64,000 nt of DNA, taken from NCBI RefSeq assembly GCF_000803265.1, contig NW_014575402.1, positions 1 to 64,000 of the forward strand. Direction: 5' to 3'. Positions 36,920 to 44,723 of this stretch are shown here, piece by piece (within the stretch, counting starts at the first letter, position 1; each line of letters begins with the position of its first letter). This DNA comes from Ordospora colligata OC4. Taxonomy: Eukaryota > Microsporidia > Ordosporidae. The notes under the pieces were generated by a model. That model was not told the origin of the DNA. It saw only the letters and a list, made by a program, of their open reading frames with translations, and searched no databases. Position numbers and translations under genes: made by a program.

Positions 36920-37198
36920 AAATAATGTTTACATTTTCTTTTACCATTTACCATTATCTGATTCTTTTTACCATTTGATATTATTTCTCTGATACTTCTA
37001 TTCTGCCATTTACCACACTTATTTTATCATTCACTGCTCCTTCTTTTTACCACTTACTACACCTCTTATATACATTACTGGCATATTACACCATCATGAA
37101 TGTGTCAATAATTAATGTGCCTGAGGCACGTCATGCAATTAATGATGGTTGACAGTCAATGTTTTCAGGTATATAAACAGCACAAGTAAATACTGCAT
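36920..37198. other. pyrimidine-rich 3' spacer with TTTACCATTT repeats and a TATA-like word
   Basis: 279 bases. The first half is pyrimidine-rich and repeats (T)TTTACCA(T/C)TTA about four times (near 36939, 36967, 37008 and 37045), separated by 27-40 bases. The second half is AT-rich, with ATTAATG-type palindromic words, then TATATAAAC at 37170-37178, about 25 bases before the next ATG. Confidence 0.5.
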
Positions 37199-38761
37199 AT
37201 GGATGAAGAGAAGGAGACTTCATGCAACGAGTGCCTTTTTGAACCTTTGGAAAAAAAAGCATTCATGGAAATGGTTTGTCTTCTGACATTGTTTCCAAAA
37301 ACAAATGGTATTGAATGTGTATTTTGTCAAGACTCTGTGGACATACACAATCTCCATGATATGTTCAAAGTATACGGATGTGCACTTTCATGTCTTATAA
37401 ATCACGTCATGAATGTTCATGAGATTGACCTGAATGTGCTCTTCAGTGTGGAGATGTTTATAATGCATAAAGTGGCAAAAAGGGATGCTGCAGATGTGCT
37501 AACTGTTCTGGCATATAGAAAAAGCATGAATGAAATGTACTCAGAAATCCTGAAAAATCAGCTTATTGCTACATTCAAGGAGAACTTCGTTGACAAGAAG
37601 ATCAAGATCAATTGCGAGCATGAAATAGAGTCAATAACATACAGGTACTATAGAAGATTGGATGAATCAGGCATCACACTTAGTAAAAATCACTTAGAAA
37701 TGCTAATGGTCATACTTTTCAGAAGAAACGAATCGATCAGATTCTTTAAAGTATTTAAGAAGTCCAACAGCATAACGCATCTAATATTCAATCTTGCATT
37801 GCTGCTTAGCATGGGCTCTGACTCAGGTGTGTCTACAACTGCATTGATAAACGACTTTAAAGGACATGGATTTGCAAAGAGTACACTCACAAAAGATCAG
37901 ATGCATGAGTATCTTGAAGAGTATGTTGAAATACTTGAATCTAATATTGAGCTAGATGAGTGGGTGTGCGCTCAGCAAAAAAACGTATATTGGAGCGAAT
38001 GTCTTGATGTCTGGGCTGCAAACAGAATGCATGAAATCAGTGCGATGGACAATTCAATGCTTGAACTCTGTGTAAAAACCAAGCATTATGAAGATGGTTG
38101 GTTGATATACGAGACACACTCCAATACAAATGTCATTAACACTACAAAAGTGTGTGTTCTATGCATCAGTGCACTCAGAGATACAAGTGATCGCAGATGG
38201 ATAGATAAAATTGCAGTGCTTATAGAAGATGTAATTACCAGAGAAGAGCCTGAATCGATTTGTGAATTACTTGAAAGTATTATGCACAGGATCTCTGAGC
38301 TTCCACTAAATTATTTGGTTTCTGCTCTGAATATTATGGATAGAATAATAGATTGTTTATGCAGCTATAGAGAAGTGGTTGTATTTATGTTATCTGCGAT
38401 TTGTGCATTGTGTACTAAATGTGAAGCACCTGAGATTAATTCCATTTGCATGAAATATGCTAGACAGTTATACGATGGATTCAAGAAAAACATCAGAAAA
38501 GGAGCTTTAATGAATAATCATAACCAGGCTATTTTAGAAGTGCATGATGCCATGCTTGCGGTATGCAATGCACTGAATGATCATGAGGGATTCAATGATA
38601 TTTGCAATGATCTGGCATGCATGAATATAGACATTAGCAAGCTATCATGTAAATGCACATACAACGCACATAATAGAGATTGTAACTGTAGTCTTGCAAA
38701 AAACAAACTCATAACCAAGAGAAGTAAAAAACCATCTTCATTTGGATTCTTAAATAGATAA
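37199..38761 (+). CDS. unrecognised 520-aa helical protein
   Basis: Start at 37199 without CCC but with TATATAAAC ~25 bases upstream. The protein is largely alpha-helical and rich in Cys and Met. The N-terminus has spaced cysteines (CNECLFEP, then CVFCQDS) and may bind zinc; HxxxH-like residues follow near ~55-65. The long helical middle could be HEAT/TPR-like; the C-terminus has a Cys cluster (SCKCTYNAHNRDCNCS) and a basic tail. No family recognised. The length and intactness make it certainly a gene. Confidence 0.8.
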   Translation: MDEEKETSCNECLFEPLEKKAFMEMVCLLTLFPKTNGIECVFCQDSVDIHNLHDMFKVYGCALSCLINHVMNVHEIDLNVLFSVEMFIMHKVAKRDAADVLTVLAYRKSMNEMYSEILKNQLIATFKENFVDKKIKINCEHEIESITYRYYRRLDESGITLSKNHLEMLMVILFRRNESIRFFKVFKKSNSITHLIFNLALLLSMGSDSGVSTTALINDFKGHGFAKSTLTKDQMHEYLEEYVEILESNIELDEWVCAQQKNVYWSECLDVWAANRMHEISAMDNSMLELCVKTKHYEDGWLIYETHSNTNVINTTKVCVLCISALRDTSDRRWIDKIAVLIEDVITREEPESICELLESIMHRISELPLNYLVSALNIMDRIIDCLCSYREVVVFMLSAICALCTKCEAPEINSICMKYARQLYDGFKKNIRKGALMNNHNQAILEVHDAMLAVCNALNDHEGFNDICNDLACMNIDISKLSCKCTYNAHNRDCNCSLAKNKLITKRSKKPSSFGFLNR

Positions 38762-38802
38762 GTAAAACAGTTTTCAGTAGAATTCTTAAATAGATAAGTA
38801 AA
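38746..38802 (+). repeat. duplicated 3' end of the 520-aa gene, including its stop codon
   Basis: ATTCTTAAATAGATAAGTAAA occurs at 38746-38766, spanning the last codons and the TAA, and again at 38782-38802, 36 bases later. The 21 bases are identical. Confidence 0.8.
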
Positions 38803-38816
38803 CATAATGTGATATA

Positions 38817-38915
38817 AAATGTGTATAAATCATTGTAACAAAATATACATAGAATCATTGTAGTAAAATGTATATAGAAATACTATAGTAAAATATACAT
38901 AGAATCATTGTGTTA
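38817..38915. repeat. four tandem copies of a ~25-bp unit
   Basis: AAATATACATAGAATCATTGTAGTA-type units start at 38817 (diverged), 38841, 38866 and 38891. Copies 2 and 4 are nearly identical. Located between the 520-aa gene and the tRNA-guanine transglycosylase gene. Confidence 0.8.
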
Positions 38916-39019
38916 TAGTGTTATTTATATTACGTTAGATACAGCAATACAAAAATTGTTAGATCATTCTGTACATGTTGCATAACTTATTATTATTCAT
39001 GTATCCTGAGACACACCCT

Positions 39020-40195
39020 ATGCTAGGTGATTTCAAAATAAAGAAGAAATGCAAAGTGACAAATGCAAGAGTCTCAGAGTTTGAGCTAAACGATGTAAAA
39101 CTTGAGTTGCCTATATTCATGCCTGTTGGAACATATGGTGCGTTGAAAGGAGTCTGCTCTGCCGACATTAAGGAAAGCATGATATTAGCGAATACATACC
39201 ACTTACGTGACTTAAAGAAAAGCGTCAAAGAGTTTATGTCGTACAACAGAGGCATGCTGACCGATTCAGGTGGATTCCAAATAGGAAGTCTTCCTGATGT
39301 ATCTGTTTCTGAAGACGGCGTGTTTTTTGCAGAGAAGCTTTTTACACCAGAGGATAGCATGGAAATCCAAAGAGAGCTGGGTGCCGATATAATCATGCAG
39401 CTTGATGATGTTGTGAATCCGTGTGATGAAAGAAACAAGATTGAGGTATCGATGCGAAGATCGATCCGTTGGCTTGATAGATGCATTAAGACGGTTAATT
39501 CAGGTACAAATATCCGCATCCAGGGCAAAAAGAGAACTAAATTAGAAGATGCCCCACATATAGAAATCAACGAACATAGCAAGCAGATCCTGTTTCCAAT
39601 AGTCCAAGGTGGCTTGCACGAGGATTTAAGACAGGAAAGCATCAATGAGATCCTTAAGAGATCACCAAAAGGAATTGCAATTGGAGGATTGAGTGGTGGA
39701 GAAGAAAAGACAGAATTTGCAAGAATAATCGACTATTGCATAAGGAATCTCCCGGAACATATGCCAAGGTACTTAATGGGTGTAGGCTATCCCGAAGACA
39801 TTGTTGTGTCTGTTGCACTTGGAAGTGATATGTCAGACTGTGTATATCCAACAAGGACAGCTAGGTTTGGAAGAGCATTTTCAGACACAGGCGATGTCTG
39901 CTTTTCTTCAAAGTTTGTGCTTGATACTAGGAAGATTGATGATGATTGTGAATGTTTTACATGCTCAAAATATTCAAGAGCATTTCTATGGTCAATCAAA
40001 GGAACCACAAACTTCTGCATGCTGCTTACAGCGCATAACTTGCATTATATGAAAAACCTTACAAGAAGAATAAGAGAAGCCATACATGATGATTGTTATC
40101 CTGAGTTTATTAAGTCTTTCATGTTGAAAAAGTTTGAGGTTGTTCCCGAGTGGATAAAAGCAGCCCTTAAGATGGTTAGCGTTGATATTGCATAA
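39020..40195 (+). CDS. QTRT1: queuine tRNA-ribosyltransferase, catalytic subunit
   Basis: 391 aa from the ATG at 39020 (CCC at 39016-39018); the frame extends 15 codons further upstream. Exchanges guanine 34 for queuine in tRNAs with GUN anticodons. Landmarks: PVGTYGALKGV, ILANTYHL, MLTDSGGFQ (substrate-binding Asp), QLDDV, FPIVQGGLHEDLR, IGGLSGGE, YLMGVGYPEDI, and the nucleophile region GSDMSDCVYPTRTAR with the conserved Asp. Zinc site CECFTC...H is complete. Eukaryotic QTRT1 works with the inactive QTRT2. Queuine must be taken from the host, so this is a salvage enzyme. Confidence 0.95.
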   Translation: MLGDFKIKKKCKVTNARVSEFELNDVKLELPIFMPVGTYGALKGVCSADIKESMILANTYHLRDLKKSVKEFMSYNRGMLTDSGGFQIGSLPDVSVSEDGVFFAEKLFTPEDSMEIQRELGADIIMQLDDVVNPCDERNKIEVSMRRSIRWLDRCIKTVNSGTNIRIQGKKRTKLEDAPHIEINEHSKQILFPIVQGGLHEDLRQESINEILKRSPKGIAIGGLSGGEEKTEFARIIDYCIRNLPEHMPRYLMGVGYPEDIVVSVALGSDMSDCVYPTRTARFGRAFSDTGDVCFSSKFVLDTRKIDDDCECFTCSKYSRAFLWSIKGTTNFCMLLTAHNLHYMKNLTRRIREAIHDDCYPEFIKSFMLKKFEVVPEWIKAALKMVSVDIA

Positions 40196-40216
40196 CAATA
40201 AAAGTATAAATATTCA

Positions 40217-40247
40217 ATACTCAGCAACTAAAACCATTGCTGAGTAT
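40217..40247. terminator. perfect 11-bp hairpin between convergent genes
   Basis: ATACTCAGCAA (40217-40227), a 9-base loop, and TTGCTGAGTAT (40237-40247) form a perfect inverted repeat. It lies in the 112-bp gap between the stop of the transglycosylase gene and the stop of RPB10, so both transcripts would run through it. A role in 3'-end formation or in stopping read-through is inferred from position only. Confidence 0.5.
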
Positions 40248-40307
40248 ATGTTATCCGACTCCCTCTCATCTAGCTTATATTGAATCAAACATGCTATGCA
40301 TTGATGA

Positions 40308-40526
40308 TTATACCTTTGATGAAAAGTCTTTTATGACATCGAATTCAAGTAGCTTGTCTACAATTTCTACATGTCCAAGAAACATTCTTCTGCAGCATAT
40401 TCGTTTCATCTCAAGCTCGTCCAATGCCTCTGCTTCTGTTTTATCCATCTTGAGAAGATCTTTGTATGATTCCCACTTGCTGGATATCTCCTTTCCACAT
40501 GTAAAGCATCTAATTGGGATAATCAT
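40308..40526 (-). CDS. RPB10: RNA polymerase subunit Rpb10 (ABC10-beta)
   Basis: 72 aa; CCC ten bases before the ATG at 40526. Starts [19 protein letters not shown] and carries the atypical zinc site CFTCGK...CCRRM that defines the family (archaeal subunit N). It is shared by RNA polymerases I, II and III and stabilises the Rpb3/Rpb11 platform. Length is the family norm (70). Complete and certain; the overlapping plus-strand frame is a shadow. Confidence 0.96.
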   Translation of the reverse strand: MIIPIRCFTCGKEISSKWESYKDLLKMDKTEAEALDELEMKRICCRRMFLGHVEIVDKLLEFDVIKDFSSKV

Positions 40527-40590
40527 TACAGCAAGGGATGCTTCGTATGCAAAATAATGCAGTACATATTTGTTTTCTTATACTCCCTTG

Positions 40591-41007
40591 ATGTGGCTAA
40601 AGCTCGTTAATAAAGATACAAACGCTATATACTTCTACAACACTGTCACACAGGAAAGGAGCGAATTACGCCCGACAGATGGCTTCAGATTATATCACAT
40701 ACTGATAAAACATAGGAATTCCCGAAAACCTGTCGATACAAGCGTCGAGGATGCCTTGCTACAGATAAACAAGATACACCAGGAATTGAAGTGCAGAATA
40801 AACGATCCTAGCTTCAGAGAGGCATTCAAGGAATATGCATTCAAATACTCCCAGTGTTCATCTGCAAAAAGAGGAGGAGATCTTGGAATAGTTTGTGGCA
40901 ATGAAATGATGCCCGAGTTTGAAAAACCTGCATTTTCATTGAAGAGAGGCGAAATGATAGGGCCTATACCAACTCCATCTGGATTCCATATAATATACCG
41001 TAGATAA
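40591..41007 (+). CDS. ESS1: parvulin prolyl isomerase, Pin1/Ess1-like
   Basis: 138 aa from the ATG at 40591, CCC at 40585-40587. Residues 1-28 are a WW domain (WLKLVNKDTNAIYFYNTVTQ) in which the second Trp is lost (ERSELRP where ESQWERP is usual). Residues ~40-138 are the parvulin domain: YHILIKHRNSR with the phosphate-binding Arg pair region, SQCSSAKRGGDLG (family DCSSAKRGGDLG), EFEKPAFSLKRGEMIGPIPTPSGFHII. Pin1 isomerises pSer/pThr-Pro bonds, in yeast on the Pol II C-terminal domain. The catalytic Cys-Ser-Ser loop is intact. Confidence 0.93.
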   Translation: MWLKLVNKDTNAIYFYNTVTQERSELRPTDGFRLYHILIKHRNSRKPVDTSVEDALLQINKIHQELKCRINDPSFREAFKEYAFKYSQCSSAKRGGDLGIVCGNEMMPEFEKPAFSLKRGEMIGPIPTPSGFHIIYRR

Positions 41008-41028
41008 ATAACTTCAATGCAACTTTAA

Positions 41029-43125
41029 TCAAGGCTGTCTTATCAATATCTTTCCCATGTCTCTAAGAACGAGCTTTTCTTGCTTACACATATATTCAAT
41101 TGCCTTCTTGCACATCCATTCTTCCTTCCCATTCAACTTTCTAATCAGATCACTGTATCTTATGGATCCTCCTATAGGTATAAATTGGCTTATCTTGTTA
41201 CATATGTCCTCGATCGTATCAATCACATCTGGTCGCATCATTCCTTCCAGCATATGGCCTTGAGAAACCGCATCCATGGTGCTTGCACGGAATAGACGGA
41301 TTGCCTCGTCCACATGCTTCTCAGTGACCCTTGTACTTAGTTCCATCTTTGCTAGAGATTCGCTTATTCTAATGATTGCCTCCAACTGCCTTACCGTTAT
41401 TGGAATCGAATTCCTCTTCAATACATTATCTTCGAGCTGCTTTGCTTCTTTTCGTGCATTTACATAGTACCTTGATAATCTCATAGATGCCTCTTCACAA
41501 AGTACTGGAAATATCCTGCTTTTTGCGTATTGAACATATCTCCTTATTATATTCACAGGCAGTGTTTCTGACTTTTCTTTTTGTTTTACCTCATCCTGCC
41601 TGCTTTCTTCAAAACCTCCAAGATCCTCAAGCTCAGATGCATTTTCCTTCCCCTTATCCTGGTGTACTGAAAGAACGTGCTTTGCAACTGTAATGTCATT
41701 CGGTCCGTACTTATCCTTTAGAATAAAAATACAGTCGAACCTTGACAGTATGGTTGCTCCAAATTCTATGTTTTCTTCAGGCGTCTTATAATCATCATAT
41801 CTACCAAACACTGGATTCGCTGCTGCCAAAACACTGGTCCTGGTATTCAGCATCGTTGTTATGCCTGCTTTTGCAATTGATATCGTTTGCTGCTCCATGG
41901 CCTCATGTATTGCTACTCTGTCTTGCTCATTCATCTTATCAAACTCATCGATACAGCATATTCCATTGTCTGCAAGAACCAATGCTCCTCCTTCAAGATA
42001 AAATTCTCCACTGCTATCTCTTATCACACTTGCCGTAAGTCCTGCGGCTGAGCTTCCCTTTCCACTTGTGTATACGCTTATTGGTGCAACAAGCTCCATA
42101 AACTTCAGGAGCTGGGATTTTGCCATCCCAGGATCTCCTAATAGTAATATGTTTATGTCGCCTCTTAATGCAACCTTGTCTTCAAGAACCCGCCTTGTCC
42201 CTCCGAAAAGCATGCATGCAAGCGCCATTTTCACATCATCATGTCCATATACCGATGGTGCAATCGACCTTGATATCTTCTCATATACATTCTCCTTGCT
42301 CAGATTTCGAAACATCTCTTCCTCCTCCTCACTAAACATCCTTGGGCTTTTTTGGCCTTCGTGCTCAAGCCCCACTACCTTAATAACAGGAAAAGAGCTT
42401 TCTTTAACCATTCTCATGCAATATATACCAGTGACCACAACCTTTGCTCCTGGAACAAGACTATTTACCATCCCCTTCTCCAACACCAGGCTGAAGTGTC
42501 TCGGAGTCTCTCCCATTGGAATATCTTCAAAGAATTCCTGGATCTTCACATATTGCATGTCGAATACTTGGCTTTTTTCTGGAATAACCATAAACGAATC
42601 AATTGGGCATTCAGCCTTTTCGCAACTCCTGGGTATCATATCACTCACCTCTTTGCTCGTAAGGCAGTTCTTGCACACAATATACACGGTTTTTGGCTTT
42701 GTGATAACCGAAGATGCAGAAACAACAATCCCTTGAATCTTCACTATTCGGTTTGTCTTGGATGCATTTATCTCACGGATGGGCGTGCATCTAGCGCCAG
42801 ATACAAGACGAAGCTGGAATCCCTTCGTCCTGCTTGCCACATACTTTCCAGCAATTGCTTCCTCAAACCACTCAATAACCTTCTCTGGCCTTCTGTATAA
42901 CTCCTGAGACAGCACATCAGAGTATTGATAGATATGCTCTAGCTTCACACTCAGTGAAAAGTCATCTTGACTGATGTTGGATGCCAGCACATGCGAGTAC
43001 TCTCGTTTGTGAGTTTTGAACGTTTCCACAAACCTAAGAAACTCCTTCTTGATGGACTCTTCGTTGATAACCGGATCGTTTGTAATCAGGTCGATACTTG
43101 TTACTTTATGCTCGTCCCATGACAT
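41029..43125 (-). CDS. MCM5: replicative helicase subunit MCM5
   Basis: 698 aa; CCC nine bases before the ATG at 43125. One of the six Mcm2-7 subunits that unwind DNA at forks. Zinc cysteines at ~151, 154, 168 and 173, Walker A GDPGMAKS (~330-337), Walker B CIDEFDKM (~391-398), sensor 1 AAANPVFGRYDDYKTPEENIEF, arginine finger LSRFD. The words NIEFGATILSRFDCIFILKD and the preceding segment fit MCM5 ([21 protein letters not shown]) rather than other subunits. All catalytic residues are present; length is near yeast (775). The C-terminal winged helix is retained. Confidence 0.95.
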   Translation of the reverse strand: MSWDEHKVTSIDLITNDPVINEESIKKEFLRFVETFKTHKREYSHVLASNISQDDFSLSVKLEHIYQYSDVLSQELYRRPEKVIEWFEEAIAGKYVASRTKGFQLRLVSGARCTPIREINASKTNRIVKIQGIVVSASSVITKPKTVYIVCKNCLTSKEVSDMIPRSCEKAECPIDSFMVIPEKSQVFDMQYVKIQEFFEDIPMGETPRHFSLVLEKGMVNSLVPGAKVVVTGIYCMRMVKESSFPVIKVVGLEHEGQKSPRMFSEEEEEMFRNLSKENVYEKISRSIAPSVYGHDDVKMALACMLFGGTRRVLEDKVALRGDINILLLGDPGMAKSQLLKFMELVAPISVYTSGKGSSAAGLTASVIRDSSGEFYLEGGALVLADNGICCIDEFDKMNEQDRVAIHEAMEQQTISIAKAGITTMLNTRTSVLAAANPVFGRYDDYKTPEENIEFGATILSRFDCIFILKDKYGPNDITVAKHVLSVHQDKGKENASELEDLGGFEESRQDEVKQKEKSETLPVNIIRRYVQYAKSRIFPVLCEEASMRLSRYYVNARKEAKQLEDNVLKRNSIPITVRQLEAIIRISESLAKMELSTRVTEKHVDEAIRLFRASTMDAVSQGHMLEGMMRPDVIDTIEDICNKISQFIPIGGSIRYSDLIRKLNGKEEWMCKKAIEYMCKQEKLVLRDMGKILIRQP

Positions 43126-43218
43126 TTCAATATGGGCTCCGTAATGCTAAACTTCTGATGAGCATGAAATGCATTAGATATTCATAATCACAAAAGCATA
43201 AATGCATTATCCCACGCC

Positions 43219-43875
43219 ATGGGCTTTGATCACTTTGGGACCGATTCAATTGGGCTTGAGAGACACACTAACACATACATACACTCGGTCATAAGTCTAC
43301 TCAAACAGTACGACAGAGCACTGCTGTTTGATGAGATCAAAGAAAAGACACGTATCGATCTGTACAACAACCATAATCTTTTGCAGCTGATAAAGAAGAA
43401 CCCAAGGATAGTTTCCACACAGAACTCACTGATGTTTAAGCCTCTGTATTCAATTAGAGAAGTGGATGATATGAGAAAGGTTGTGAAGAGTCTTAACGGA
43501 GAAGAAGGGCTTGAGATGAGCAAGCTGATGGATTCTCCAGTTGATGTCTCGCCTTTTCTTGAGGAGCTGAAGGCAACGAAGGAAGTGATTGTTCTATGTG
43601 ACATGGATGGCTCAGAAATAGTGTTCTGGAACGAATTGTTTGAGGAGCCTGCTGATGCGCAGATAAAGAGCTTGTGGAATCAGGTGCGAGTAGGCACTTA
43701 TCATGACCTAATACAAGAGCTGAATACGGCAGGATTGAAAACTGAAAAGGCTGAAAACATCAAGAAAAGATCAATGATAAAGATAAACAGAGGCAAGAGA
43801 AACAAACGAAGGATTAGGATAACCAACACACATGTAAAAGGATTGGACCTTAGTGGAATTCAAGACGATGTCTAG
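43219..43875 (+). CDS. TFA2: general transcription factor TFIIE subunit beta
   Basis: 218 aa; CCC at 43211-43213. Winged-helix region at ~15-110 (YIHSVISLLKQYDRALLFDEIKEK; KKNPRIVSTQNSLMFKPLY), then an acidic stretch, and the basic C-terminal helix-loop (VGTYHDLIQELNTAGLK, then KKRSMIKINRGKRNKRR, ITNTH), which matches the end of TFIIE-beta. TFIIE recruits and stimulates TFIIH, whose XPD subunit is encoded at 21839. Yeast Tfa2 is 328 aa; human 291. Confidence 0.88.
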   Translation: MGFDHFGTDSIGLERHTNTYIHSVISLLKQYDRALLFDEIKEKTRIDLYNNHNLLQLIKKNPRIVSTQNSLMFKPLYSIREVDDMRKVVKSLNGEEGLEMSKLMDSPVDVSPFLEELKATKEVIVLCDMDGSEIVFWNELFEEPADAQIKSLWNQVRVGTYHDLIQELNTAGLKTEKAENIKKRSMIKINRGKRNKRRIRITNTHVKGLDLSGIQDDV

Positions 43876-43923
43876 CTTAATAATAGTAGGGTAGATGCAT
43901 CATGCTTTGAAAGTATTATGCAT

Positions 43924-43992
43924 GAATAATCGCAAGAAGTATAGTAAATTCTGAAAATATACTGTGTGAATAACCACAAGAAGTATAGTAAA
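43924..43992. repeat. two copies of a 25-bp unit, 44 bp apart
   Basis: GAATAATCGCAAGAAGTATAGTAAA (43924) and GAATAACCACAAGAAGTATAGTAAA (43968) differ at two bases. They occupy the 126-bp gap between the convergent TFIIE-beta and RPA2 genes, close to the RPA2 stop. Confidence 0.8.
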
Positions 43993-44001
43993 ATAAGCAT
44001 T

Positions 44002-44691
44002 TTATATTGTTGTTCTATATTCCATCCCATCTACACTGTATAGATGACAGTCTCTCAATAGAGCATCGATGTTTTCTCTAATGCTATTCTCGGAATACTT
44101 CGAAGATAACATTTTGATCACTACATTGATGTGGAGTCCGTTTTCGTCTTGATTCTTTCTGTAGCATTCAAGAATATCCTCTTGGATTTTTTCCATTTTC
44201 ATTCCCTCATTCCTTACCACTTCGTCCCTATGTAGCTGTCTTGTATAGAACAGATGCTGATGGATGCAGTTAAGAAAGTGATAAATAATGAAGTTTGGAT
44301 TCTTTACTTCTGAAAGGTTAGAAACAGATATACTTCTCTTACTGCTGAATGTCCTAAGAGACCCATTTACCTTAAGAAGTATTCCTTCCTGAAGGAGTCT
44401 GCATTGATCTTCCTCATATGAACTGTTTGGCCAGAATGAGCAGTCGACCTTTCCGGTACCATCCTGCAGTGTAAATACAGATCCAGTAGCAGAGGACTTT
44501 GACGAAGTGACCCATCCAATAGCCTGGATGTTTGTAACCTCTGTCGAATCGATGTGATGTGTTGATGATGCTTCATCGAAGTCACAGTTGCTGATCTGCT
44601 TCATAGTGAATGATCTGAGTGTCTTTATTCCCAAGAATTCCTTGCGTGGAGAGCTGTGAATATATCCACCGTCTTCTCTGTCCATGGGCAT
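44002..44691 (-). CDS. RFA2: replication protein A 32-kDa subunit
   Basis: 229 aa. N-terminal ~40 residues are Ser-rich, as in the phosphorylated tail of RPA2. An OB fold spans ~45-140 (VTNIQAIGWVTSSKSSATGSVFTLQDGTGKVDCSFW is the L12/strand 3-4 region; LRTFSSKRSISVSNLSEV). A winged helix closes the protein (INVVIKMLSSKYSENSIRENIDALL, YSVD). RPA coats single-stranded DNA in replication and repair. The starts at 44691 and 44685 are both possible; CCC lies between them. The RFWD3-like ligase of this window has RPA2 as substrate in animals. Confidence 0.9.
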   Translation of the reverse strand: MPMDREDGGYIHSSPRKEFLGIKTLRSFTMKQISNCDFDEASSTHHIDSTEVTNIQAIGWVTSSKSSATGSVFTLQDGTGKVDCSFWPNSSYEEDQCRLLQEGILLKVNGSLRTFSSKRSISVSNLSEVKNPNFIIYHFLNCIHQHLFYTRQLHRDEVVRNEGMKMEKIQEDILECYRKNQDENGLHINVVIKMLSSKYSENSIRENIDALLRDCHLYSVDGMEYRTTI

Positions 44692-44723
44692 GTGATTTGC
44701 AATACTAAAATTTTGCCCTTAGG

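Noticed and set aside
39801..40052. Second plus-strand frame within the transglycosylase gene
   Set aside because: Alternative frame of a gene whose catalytic and zinc motifs are all present in the annotated frame.
40237..40557. 106-codon plus-strand frame over RPB10
   Set aside because: Rpb10 on the minus strand is complete and conserved; this frame begins inside the intergenic hairpin.
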